Assembly: GCA_016710335.1 (NCBI GenBank)
Contig: JADJXQ010000018.1
Location: 1-8,580 of the forward strand
Length of the DNA stretch: 8,580 nucleotides
Source of the DNA: Rhodospirillales bacterium
GTDB taxonomy: Bacteria > Pseudomonadota > Alphaproteobacteria > Rhodospirillales > Defluviicoccaceae
Direction: 5' to 3'
Shown: positions 1 through 6,457 of the stretch, piece by piece
How the letters are laid out: every line of letters starts with the position of its first letter
How positions within the stretch are numbered: the first letter of the stretch is position 1
Program-made: the position numbers and the translations under genes
The notes under the pieces: model-generated
Database searches by the model: none
What the model saw: the letters and a program-made list of their open reading frames with translations, nothing else
What the model was told of the DNA's origin: nothing

Positions 1-31
1 GGCTGCGCAGCGTGGGAAGCGGTTCCAGCAT
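1..31 (-). CDS. Start of an unidentified gene, cut by the window edge
   Basis: Only the first ten codons are present (MLEPLPTLRS). The ATG at 31-29 is preferred over the ATG at 37-35 because an AGGAG-like ribosome binding site lies about 7 bases upstream of it, against 1-2 bases for the other. It begins 13 bases after the stop of the small membrane protein gene, so it is probably the next gene of the oxidase operon. The residues do not identify a family. In many alphaproteobacteria the genes after ccoP encode the CcoG/H/I/S assembly factors, but nothing visible here supports that assignment. Confidence 0.45.
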   Translation of the reverse strand, partial: MLEPLPTLRS

Positions 32-44
32 CGCCATTCTCCTC

Positions 45-203
45 TCAGCAGGCGCGCCGGGCCGGTTCGGCCCCGGCGAGGGCCGTGCAGGCGGGCTGCG
101 AGCCGACGGCCACCGCCAGCAGGTGCGCGTTGGCGGCGACGAACCCAGCGGCGACGGCCACCGCCGCCGCGATCGCCAGCCACTTCTGCGCCCGCACCGT
201 CAT
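45..203 (-). CDS. Small single-span membrane protein of the oxidase operon, function unknown
   Basis: 52 residues. A short basic N-terminus (MTVRAQKW) is followed by one hydrophobic helix at about residues 9-34, rich in Ala and Val and containing the string ANAHL. A short tail contains SQPAC and ends in RRAC, so Cys39 and the C-terminal Cys52 could pair or bind a metal. By the positive-inside rule the N-terminus is cytoplasmic and the two cysteines face the periplasm. The ATG has a GAGG site 7 bases upstream and probably overlaps the ccoP stop as ATGA. The C-terminal frame of ccoP runs into it without a stop, so a fusion is formally possible, but the basic residues before the helix argue for a separate protein. 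I do not recognise a named family; a role in oxidase assembly is a guess from position. Confidence 0.6.
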   Translation of the reverse strand: MTVRAQKWLAIAAAVAVAAGFVAANAHLLAVAVGSQPACTALAGAEPARRAC

Positions 204-1109
204 CTCGCCGCCTCGTCTCTTCGCCGCGGCCAGCCCGGTCACGTAGAGCGCAAGCAGGTTGATCTCCGCCTCCGACAGGCGCCCGGCCCGTGCCCGCCAG
301 TCCCGGAACGGCCCGTGTGACAGTTTGCAGCACCGTTGCGTCCTGTCCGTAGATCACCGCGGCATCGGTGAGCTGACGGGGCACCAAGGTTGAGCCCGCC
401 TGCTCCGCCGTCGCCGTGGCAGGCGGCGCAGTTCTCGGCGAAGAGCACGGCCGCGGGGCTTCCGGCATCGGCAGAACCCTGCGGCAGGGCGGCGACATAT
501 TCCGCCAGAGCGTCACGGTCGGCGCGGTCCATCCAGTCGAAGGCGGGCATCTCGGCGGCACGCGACGCGTCGCCCGCGTTGATGCCGTCGCGGATCGTCA
601 GGGCGACCTCGGCAGGATCGCCGCTCCACAGCCAGTCGGCATCGGCCAGCGCGGGGAAGCCGGGCCCACCCTCACCGGTCAGGCCGTGACAGGCGGCGCA
701 GTTGTCCTGGAAGAGCCGCCCGGCCGCCGGCGTGGCGAGCCGCATCAGCGCCTTGTCCGATTGCAGGCTGGCGAGATCGCCGGCCGCGAAGCGGTCGAGC
801 CAGCCCTCGCGCTCGGCGGCGAGGCCCCTGTAGCCTGCCACCGCCATTTCGCCCTGGTCGAGGCCCAGAAGCCCGCGCGTGTAGTCACGACCGAGCGGGC
901 CAGGCGGGTAGCAGGATCCAGGCGATCACCGAATAGAGGAAGGTCAGCACCAGTGCCCAGATCACGATCCTCGGGAAGGCCGTGTTCAGTTCCTTGATCC
1001 CGCCCCAGTCGTGACCGGTGGTATCGTAGCCGGTGACCGGATCGACCTCGCGGTTCCCGGTATGGGGATCGGCGCCGGGCAGTTGCCGGGGGTCCGTGAT
1101 CTCACTCAT
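200..1109 (-). CDS. ccoP: CcoP, diheme cytochrome c subunit of cbb3 oxidase (frame broken several times)
   Basis: CcoP passes electrons from soluble cytochrome c to CcoO/CcoN at the periplasmic face. The ATG at 1109 has a strong GGAGGAGG site 6 bases upstream. The N-terminal part carries the CcoP signature around HDWGGIKELNTAFPR, then one membrane helix (about residues 46-66) ending LLPAWP. After a frame change near 889 (a stray T converts TCG-GAC to a TGA stop) the protein resumes with DYTRGLLGLDQGEM and two CAACH heme c motifs, near 690 and 422. MPAFDW supplies the Met ligand of the first heme. A second change near 376 and a third near 308 lead to the C-terminal part GRLSEAEINLLALYVTGL. No Met is found in any frame where the second heme's MPAW motif is expected. 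The exact end is uncertain; 200 assumes an ATGA overlap with the next gene and needs one more indel. About 300 residues, normal for CcoP. Confidence 0.85.
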
Positions 1110-1263
1110 GCCGGTCCTCCTCCCCGAGAACCGAGCGGGCGGCATGCTCTTGCGCCGCGCGGCGCGACGGGCTGTAGGCGCGGATCACCACGATGAGGAA
1201 GAACCCCATCAGCCAGATCAGCCCGACGGTCTTGGACAGGTAGACGAGAACATCGTGGGTCAT
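1102..1263 (-). CDS. ccoQ: CcoQ/FixQ, small membrane subunit of cbb3 oxidase
   Basis: 53 residues starting MTHDVLVYLSKTVGLIW. One membrane helix spans about residues 8-28 and is followed by a polar, charged tail (AYSPSRRAAQEHAARS). Size, topology and position between ccoO and ccoP are those of CcoQ/FixQ, which stabilises the oxidase complex. Its ATG overlaps the ccoO stop (ATGA at 1263-1260) and its TGA overlaps the ccoP start, so all three are translationally coupled. A purine-rich GGGGGA site lies about 6 bases upstream. Sequence conservation in this family is low, so the call rests mainly on context, length and the helix. Confidence 0.8.
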   Translation of the reverse strand: MTHDVLVYLSKTVGLIWLMGFFLIVVIRAYSPSRRAAQEHAARSVLGEEDRHE

Positions 1264-1990
1264 GTTCCGTCCCCCGTGAGTATCCGGTCGGGCGCGGAAG
1301 TCAGGGTGCCCAGCGACTGGAGATAGGCAACCAGCGCGTCCATTTCCGTCAGCGTGGCGGTATCACCGTCGAAGTTCCGAACCGCCACCGTCTCGCCGTA
1401 ACGTTCGCGCACCGCGTCGGCACCGGCGCTGTCGGGGCGGCTTTGCGCCGCCGCGTCGACCGTCGCCGCAGCGATCATCGCCTCGTCGTAGGGAACGCCG
1501 AGCCGGCCGAGCGCAGAGAGCTCGTCCCGCAGGAAGCCGGTATCGAGCGGTCGCAGGAGCCAGGGGTAGGCCGGCATGATCGAGGCGGGCACCACAGCGC
1601 GCGGGTCGGCCAAGTGACGGACATGCCAGGCGTCTGAGTACTTGCCTCCTACGCGCGCAAGATCCGGGCCCGTGCGCTTCGATCCCCAGAGCATCGGGTG
1701 GTCGTAGGCGGATTCCCCGGCAAGCGAATAGGGACCGTAGCGGTCGATCTCGTCAGCGAGGCTGCGCACCATCTGGCTGTGGCGAGCACCCAGCAGCCCT
1801 CGCGCATGAAGATCTCGCGGCCGGCGAGCTCAAGCGGCGTGTGCGGGCGCATGTCGTCCGGGATCGTCACCGTCTCGTCGATGGTGAAGAGCGGCGCGAT
1901 TTCTATCAGTCCGCCGATCGAGGCCGCGAGGATGATCGCGCCGACGAGCCCCATCGAGACTTTTTCGAGGTTGTAGTGAAGCTTCAGCAT
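1260..1990 (-). CDS. ccoO: CcoO, monoheme cytochrome c subunit of cbb3 oxidase (frameshift in the heme motif)
   Basis: CcoO is the membrane-anchored heme c subunit that hands electrons to CcoN. The ATG at 1990 has GGAG 8 bases upstream and overlaps the end of ccoN. The first frame gives a membrane helix (about residues 13-34), then PLELAGREIFMREGC. The second frame resumes with HSQMVRSLADEIDRYG and contains YDHPMLWGSKRTGPDLARVG, the usual CcoO signature, plus the heme Met ligand in SIMPAYPWL. The break falls inside the heme motif: GTG-CTCG-CCAC at 1789-1779 has two more bases than GTG-TGC-CAC. Removing the C at 1786 and the C at 1784 restores CWVCHSQM, a proper CxxCH site, and gives 242 residues, the normal length. 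As written, the protein would stop early and lack the second heme cysteine. Either two sequencing errors or a real inactivating mutation. Confidence 0.9.
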
Positions 1991-1994
1991 CGGT

Positions 1995-3620
1995 TCACTC
2001 CGCCGGCTCCGCGACAAGCGGGCGGTCGCCGGCCTCGCCCCGCGCCGCCCGCATCGTCATGCGGCAGTTCCAGGCGCAGAGCACCGCCCCGCTGAGGAAC
2101 AATCCGCCGCCGATGGTGCGCAGGAGGTAATAGGGCGCCATCGCCTCGACCGATTGCAGGAAGCTGTAGGCCAGCGCGCCGTTCACGTCGTAGGTCCGCC
2201 ACATCAGGCCCTGCGTGATCCCGGCGTTCCACATCGAAACGACGTAGATCAGCGTTCCGGTGACGGCGAGCCAGAAGTGCCATTCGACCGCGCGCGGCGA
2301 CGCCATCGTCTCGCGGCCCGAAAGCTGCGGAACGAGGGTGTAGAGCGCGCCGAAGATGATCATGGCGACCCAGCCCAGCGTGCCGGAGTGGACGTGGCCC
2401 ACCGTCCAGTCGGTGTAGTGGCTGAGCGAGTTCACCGGCCGGATGGCGAGGAACGAGCCCTCGAAGGTCGACAGCCCGTAGAACACCGCCGCCACGAACA
2501 TGAACCGCAGCGTCGCGTCATCGCGCACCTTGTGCCAGGCGCCGTTCAGCGTGGCGATGGCATTGCCTGCGGAGGCCCAGGAGGGCACCAGGAGCATCAC
2601 CGAGAAGGTCATGCCGAGCGTCTGCGCCCAATAGGGTAGCGCGGTGTAGTGCAGATGGTGCGATCCCACCCAGATGTAGAAGAATGTGATGCCCCAGAAG
2701 CTGACGATGGAGAGTCGATAGGACCAGATCGGCCGCCCCGACCGCACCGGCAGGAAATAGTAGAGCATGCCTAGGAATCCGGCGGTCAGGAAGAAGGCGA
2801 CCGCGTTGTGGCCGTACCACCATTGCACCATCGCGTCCTGCACGCCCGACCAGATGGTGAAGCTTTTCGTCCCGGCCAGCGAGACCGGCAGCGCCAGGTT
2901 GTTGACGATATGCAGCATCGCCACCACCAGGATGAAGGCGAGGAAATACCAGTTCGCGACGTAGATGTGCGGTTCCTTCCGGCGGGCGAGCGTTCGAATG
3001 TAAAGGACGAAATAGGTGACCCAGATCACCACGAGCCAGAGGTCAGCATACCATTCTGCCTCGGCGTATTCCTTGGACTGGGTGGAGCCCATCAGGTAGC
3101 CGGTGACCGCCCAGGCACAGAAGAGGTTGTAGCCGATGAGCACGACCCAGGGGCTGACGGAATCGGCCAGCCGCGCCCGCGAGGTGCGCTGCAGGACATG
3201 GAACGAGGTGGCGATCAGCGCGTTGCCGCCGAAACCGAAGATGATGCCGGAGGTGTGGACGGGCCGCAGCCGGCCGAAGCTGGTCCAGGGCCAGAGCGGC
3301 GTCGCCTCGGGCCAGTAGAGCAGGGCCGCGACCCAGACGCCGACGGCCATCCCGATCATTGCCCAGACGAGCGTCATCACGATGCCGAACCGGGTCGGCG
3401 CATCGTAGTAACGGCGGCTCCGGTCCGCAGGGGGCGCCGGATCGTAGAGGGCGCCGCCGACGAGAAAGACCAGCCAGACACCAAGGGACAGGGCCATCAG
3501 ACCGTGCAGTGCCATGACGCCGTGCCGCGCTGCGGCGGCCATGGTCAGGCCGAGGAGCGCCAGAAGCACGGAGAGGACGAGGGCGGCCTGCCTTTCGGGA
3601 ATGCTCAGCGTTCCGGTCAT
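1995..3620 (-). CDS. ccoN: CcoN, catalytic subunit I of cbb3-type cytochrome c oxidase
   Basis: 541-residue heme-copper oxidase subunit that reduces O2 to water at a heme b3-CuB centre. The frame is intact and strongly hydrophobic, with about 12-14 membrane helices. Ligands are visible: His122 (heme b) in RPVHTSGIIFGFGG; CuB ligands His271 in WWYGHNAV and His321/His322 in HHLHYTALP; Tyr315 six residues before His321, the position of the His-Tyr cross-link; Glu387 in STFEG; His409 (heme b3) and His411 (heme b) in DWTVGHVHSG. Most of these lie at a constant offset of 64 from the Pseudomonas stutzeri numbering as I recall it. Ser307 and Ser320 stand where His and Pro are usual (HFW and GPHHLHYT). 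The start at 3620 has GGAG close upstream and lies 19 bases after the repaired nsrR stop. The retained Tyr favours an oxidase over a dedicated NO reductase. Confidence 0.95.
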   Translation of the reverse strand: MTGTLSIPERQAALVLSVLLALLGLTMAAAARHGVMALHGLMALSLGVWLVFLVGGALYDPAPPADRSRRYYDAPTRFGIVMTLVWAMIGMAVGVWVAALLYWPEATPLWPWTSFGRLRPVHTSGIIFGFGGNALIATSFHVLQRTSRARLADSVSPWVVLIGYNLFCAWAVTGYLMGSTQSKEYAEAEWYADLWLVVIWVTYFVLYIRTLARRKEPHIYVANWYFLAFILVVAMLHIVNNLALPVSLAGTKSFTIWSGVQDAMVQWWYGHNAVAFFLTAGFLGMLYYFLPVRSGRPIWSYRLSIVSFWGITFFYIWVGSHHLHYTALPYWAQTLGMTFSVMLLVPSWASAGNAIATLNGAWHKVRDDATLRFMFVAAVFYGLSTFEGSFLAIRPVNSLSHYTDWTVGHVHSGTLGWVAMIIFGALYTLVPQLSGRETMASPRAVEWHFWLAVTGTLIYVVSMWNAGITQGLMWRTYDVNGALAYSFLQSVEAMAPYYLLRTIGGGLFLSGAVLCAWNCRMTMRAARGEAGDRPLVAEPAE

Positions 3621-3639
3621 ATCTCCGCGCTCCCCATCC

Positions 3640-4055
3640 TCACGCGGCGTCCCTGGCCGGCAGGGCGATGTCCCTGAGGGTCGAGCTGTTGAGGTCCTCC
3701 AGGAAGCGCGCCTCGGCATGGCGAAGCCGGGTCCTCAGCCGGCAGCAGCCTCGATGGTGCAGTCGCCGCCCGTGGGGCCGAAGCATTCGACCAGGGCCTG
3801 CCCGTCTTCCAGCAGCCGCACGACGTCGCCAAGACGGACCTCGGCAGGATCCTTGGCAAGGGTCGCACCGCCTCCGCCACCGCGCCGGGTCTCGACAATC
3901 CCGCCGCGGGCAAGCTGCTGCATGATCTTGGTCAGGTGGTTCCGCGAAAGACCGAACTCCTCGGCCAGATCAGCGGTCGAAAAGGCCGTTCCCGGCGCGC
4001 TTGCCATGCGCATCAGCATGCGCAGCCCGTAATCGGTGAAGGATGTGAGACGCAT
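3640..4055 (-). CDS. nsrR: NsrR, Rrf2-family nitric-oxide-sensing repressor (frameshifted near the C-terminus)
   Basis: NsrR binds DNA through a winged helix and senses NO with an iron-sulfur cluster. The N-terminus RLTSFTDYGLRMLMRMAS and the recognition region SRNHLTKIMQQLAR (residues 37-50) match NsrR closely. Asp8 is at the position of the Asp cluster ligand of Streptomyces NsrR. Cys91 and Cys99 are present. The frame as written stops after 106 residues (stop at 3735). One added base near 3738-3748 restores a third cysteine and a tail CRLRTRLRHAEARF...LEDLNSSTLRDIA that matches the family, ending at 3640 with 138 residues, a normal length. The gene has its own upstream operator (4073-4097), implying autoregulation. 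It lies directly before ccoN, so the two are probably cotranscribed. A clear ribosome binding site is not seen. Confidence 0.92.
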
Positions 4056-4071
4056 CTTCGGGCGCTTTCCC

Positions 4072-5037
4072 TTAATCAGTATTTGAAATACCTATTAGCA
4101 GATCTCCGACGAATTGCAAGCCGCTCCGTTGCGGCGGCTCGATGCCGGTCGACAACGGCACGAGCGAGACAGGCCGCTCTCCATCGCTCCGGCGGTCCCG
4201 CGGGAGCGGTCGGCGGGGCGTGCCAAAGTTGGTGCCCGGCCCGGGTGAGGCAGGCAGGCAGGTCGCCGGGCGAAGCGCGACGACCGCGCCCGCTGCGGCG
4301 CGTATCAGGGCGGACCCGGCCTCTGGAGCGTCTCTCCTGCGTGCCCGGGCAGGTTCGTGACCGGACACCTTCCTCGTCACGATCGCGTCAAGGCGGACGT
4401 CGTGCCACTGCGGATAGATCGTCGCGACCTCGGTCGCCTGCAGACCGACACCGATCACGTAGGGTCGCGTAGACAAGCCTGCGAGCGTGCGGTCGAAGTA
4501 GCCGCCTCCGTAGCCAAGCCGGTAGCCCCGGCGATCCCAGCCCACGAGCGGGGCGAGCGCAACATCGGGTATCATGAACTCTGCCTCCGGCGGCGGCACC
4601 GGGATGTCCCAGTCACCGCGCACCGGGCGCGTCTTTGGCGTCCAGCGGCGGAACGACAGCGGGGCGTGTCTCACCTCGACCACAGGCAGCGCGACCCTCA
4701 CGCCGGCCACATCCATCTCGGCCATCAGCGGGCGCAGGTCGGGCTCGCCCTTGATCGGCCAGTAGGCCGAGAAAACCCGGCCGCGCAGGCTGCCGAATCG
4801 TGCCGCAAGATGGTCGCGCAGGTGGTCGGCCAGTGCGGCGCCCGCGGCGCGCCGCGCCTCTACGCTGATCGCCTGACGCTCGGCGCGCAGCCGCACCCGC
4901 TCGGCCCGGCGCCAGCGCGCCACGTCGCGCGCCTGCTCGGGATCGACCCCCAGCGGGTCGAAATAGTCCGACGCGACCTCATCCGCCATGCAGGGTGGGG
5001 AAGCATAGCGGCCCCCGGCCTCGTCACTTGCCGCCAT
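4072..5037 (-). CDS. 5-formyltetrahydrofolate cyclo-ligase with an unusual C-terminal extension
   Basis: Converts 5-formyltetrahydrofolate to 5,10-methenyltetrahydrofolate using ATP, a cytoplasmic one-carbon salvage step. Family motifs include YWPIKGEPDLRPL (residues 92-104) and GYRLGYGGGYFDRTL (171-185), the phosphate-binding loop, then VRLDAIVT (about 214-221). I chose the ATG at 5037 because a GGAGG-rich site lies 7 bases upstream; it overlaps the end of the nitronate monooxygenase gene by 14 bases. The family normally ends a few residues after DAIVT, at about 190-230 residues. Here the frame continues for about 95 more, Pro/Arg/Gly-rich and without recognisable motifs, and stops only at 4072, next to the NsrR operator. 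The core at about 4370-5037 is secure. The tail is probably read-through after a lost or shifted stop near 4370. Last gene of the hemoglobin-RIC operon. Confidence 0.88.
   Translation of the reverse strand: MAASDEAGGRYASPPCMADEVASDYFDPLGVDPEQARDVARWRRAERVRLRAERQAISVEARRAAGAALADHLRDHLAARFGSLRGRVFSAYWPIKGEPDLRPLMAEMDVAGVRVALPVVEVRHAPLSFRRWTPKTRPVRGDWDIPVPPPEAEFMIPDVALAPLVGWDRRGYRLGYGGGYFDRTLAGLSTRPYVIGVGLQATEVATIYPQWHDVRLDAIVTRKVSGHEPARARRRDAPEAGSALIRAAAGAVVALRPATCLPASPGPGTNFGTPRRPLPRDRRSDGERPVSLVPLSTGIEPPQRSGLQFVGDLLIGISNTD
4073..4097. promoter_or_regulatory. Predicted NsrR operator upstream of nsrR-ccoNOQP
   Basis: A 25-base inverted repeat centred on 4085. On the minus strand the left half is TAATAGGTATTT, then a single C, then AAATACTGATTA. 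The halves match at 10 of 12 positions. The 11-1-11 spacing and the ATTT-N-AAAT core fit the NsrR consensus known from enterobacteria and relatives, ATGYATTT and its reverse complement around one base. It ends 18 bases before the nsrR start codon, a position suited to repression and autoregulation. Confidence 0.75.
4092..4119 (-). promoter_or_regulatory. Possible promoter of nsrR-ccoNOQP
   Basis: On the minus strand TTGCAA (4119-4114) is followed after 16 bases by TAATAG (4097-4092). The match to the sigma70 consensus is only moderate (4/6 and 3/6). The support is mainly its position: the -10-like element lies inside the predicted NsrR operator, which is how a repressor site would be placed. 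Confidence 0.3.
4098..4370. other. GC-rich stretch between the cyclo-ligase core and nsrR, no convincing gene
   Basis: Formally this stretch is covered by the open C-terminal extension of the cyclo-ligase frame, but nothing in it looks like a conserved protein on either strand. It holds a GC-rich hairpin at 4185-4208 (CGCTCC pairs with GGAGCG) without a run of T on either side, a short GGCA triplication near 4250-4262, and a perfect palindrome TGCCCGGGCA at 4342-4351. A leader, a transcription end or a small RNA cannot be told apart by eye. No 6S or SRP RNA signature was recognised. Confidence 0.3.
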
Positions 5038-6080
5038 TCCTCGCCTCCTCGTGACCGCCGCGTTCGGGCCGGATGCGTCCCAGCAAGGCTTCCGCCTCCG
5101 CCGCGATCCGGCGCAAACGGTCAGCCGCAGGAACGATGTCGGCGATGCGCCCGGTACCCTGGCCCGCATACAGCGCCATGGCCTCCAGGTCGCCTGTCGT
5201 CGTCCGCAGGGGCGAATCCGTGCTGAAGCGGAGGCGCGGCACCTCGGCGTCCCAAGCGATCGGTTCGCGCGGCAGGGTGGCGGGGTCATGGCCCAGAAGC
5301 CGTTCTCCGAGTGTGTCCGTCACGCTGTTGGCAAGGACGCGGACAGCGGCGCCGCGTGGCCAGTTCAACACGAAGACGTCCGTCAGCACGGTGTCGGAGG
5401 CATCTGCCGCCGCAAGACGTTTCTTGTGGTAGTCATGCGCGAAGGACTCGTCCGTCGCGAGAAATGCCGTGCCGCATTGCACACCGGCGGTGCCCATGGC
5501 GAGGGCCGCGGCCAATCCCCGGCCGTCGGCGATCCGCCGGAGACCACGACGGGGAGCCGGGTCTCCGCCATCAGCGCGGTCGCCAACGCGAAGGCACCGA
5601 TGCGTCCGTGGACGTGGCCACCAGCCTCGATGCCCTGCGCGATCAGAACGTCGGCCCCGGCGGCCTCGGCGTCGCGGGCCGCCCGGATCGTTCCGGACCT
5701 GATGCAGCACAAGGCAGCCCGCCGCTTTCACCCGCGCCACCGCCCGCGGAACGACGTCCCAGAAGTAGGAGAACGCCGGGACGCCCAGGTCCAGACAGCA
5801 GTCGATCTGGGCATCAAGCAGGGCCGGGTCCGTGGCAGCCGGGATGAGGTTGACGGCGAACGGCCGATCGGTCGCGGCGCGCAGCGCTTGAACCTCGTCC
5901 GCAATCAGTGCGGGCGCCTCCCGCACCATGCCGAGCGTCGGATACCCGCCCGCCTCGGCCACGGCCGCCGCCAGTTCCCAGCGTGCTACCCCGCCCATGC
6001 CGGCAAGCAGGATCGGCACGTCGCAGCCCAGCAAAGCCGCAAAGCGGTGTGCGCAGCGATGGATAGTCGCCCAGCGTCAT
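5024..6080 (-). CDS. Nitronate monooxygenase (2-nitropropane dioxygenase family), frame broken three times
   Basis: An FMN enzyme of the TIM-barrel family that oxidises alkyl nitronates with O2 and releases nitrite. The ATG at 6080 overlaps the DUF488 stop (ATGA). The protein begins MTLGDYPSLRTPLCG and, after removal of one T from the TTT at 6035-6033, continues LLGCDVPILLAGMGGVA (flavin-binding start). It reads to VLHQV, then one extra C near 5695 shifts the frame to GTIRAARDAEAAGADVLIAQG and IEAGGHVHGRIG, which carries the family's catalytic-region His. A missing G near 5534 returns to IADGRGLAAALAMG and GVQCGTAFLATDES. Repaired length is 351 residues, normal for the family. Substrate cannot be read from sequence; many members are only annotated by homology. 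Clustering with NO-stress genes fits a role against nitro compounds formed under nitrosative stress. Confidence 0.88.
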
Positions 6081-6457
6081 GTCGCCTCTTCCCTTGCCAG
6101 CCGCTCGCGCAGGTATTGCCGCAACACCACCGCCTGATTGCGATCGCGGTCCCTTGCGCCGTAGACGAGGACGACCGGACCCTTCCGACACCAGGCGAGG
6201 CAGCGCTCCACCGCATCCTGGGACTCGGCCAGTTCGGCGCGATAGCGGTTTGCGAAGGCATCCCACTTGTCGGGATCGTGGCCGAACCACTTGCGCAACG
6301 CGCTGCTCGGCGCGAGATCCTTCATCCATTCGTCGAGCTTCAGTGCGTCCTTGCTGATACCCCGCGGCCAGAGGCGGTCGACCAGCAACCGCGCGCCCCG
6401 AGTCGCGCCAAGGTCGTCGTAGACCCGGGCGAGCTCGATGTCCGGCGCCTTCGTCAT
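6077..6457 (-). CDS. DUF488 (YeaO-type) protein
   Basis: 126-residue soluble protein, full length for the family. The diagnostic region is residues 22-60: GARLLVDRLWPRGISKDALK followed by LDEWMKDLAPSSALRKWFGH, with the later W and R/E-rich helix (KWDAFANRYRAEL) and a C-terminal VLVYGARDRDRNQAVVLRQY strand-helix. The biochemical function of the family is not established to my knowledge. The gene overlaps both neighbours by four bases (ATGA at 6457-6454 with the AhpD-like gene and at 6080-6077 with the nitronate monooxygenase), so it is made in coupling with them and probably works in the same stress response. Confidence 0.9.
   Translation of the reverse strand: MTKAPDIELARVYDDLGATRGARLLVDRLWPRGISKDALKLDEWMKDLAPSSALRKWFGHDPDKWDAFANRYRAELAESQDAVERCLAWCRKGPVVLVYGARDRDRNQAVVLRQYLRERLAREEAT

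Noticed and set aside
1995..3620. Reading subunit I as a dedicated NO reductase (NorB) because of the nsrR neighbour
   Set aside because: It has the cbb3 signatures HHLHYT and GHVHSG, the cross-link Tyr315, and is followed by ccoO, ccoQ and ccoP; NO reductase activity could only be secondary.
4185..4208. GC-rich hairpin as an intrinsic terminator between the cyclo-ligase gene and nsrR
   Set aside because: No T run follows on either strand, so it is at most a weak or Rho-dependent end.
4098..4380. Possible 6S RNA next to the cyclo-ligase gene, a known association in proteobacteria
   Set aside because: 6S RNA normally lies upstream of that gene, whereas this stretch is downstream, and no recognisable closing stem, bubble and conserved core was found.
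4987..5289. Longer (5289) or shorter (4989) starts for the cyclo-ligase
   Set aside because: The 5289 start would lie deep in the nitronate monooxygenase gene, and 4989 has no ribosome binding site; 5037 has a strong one.
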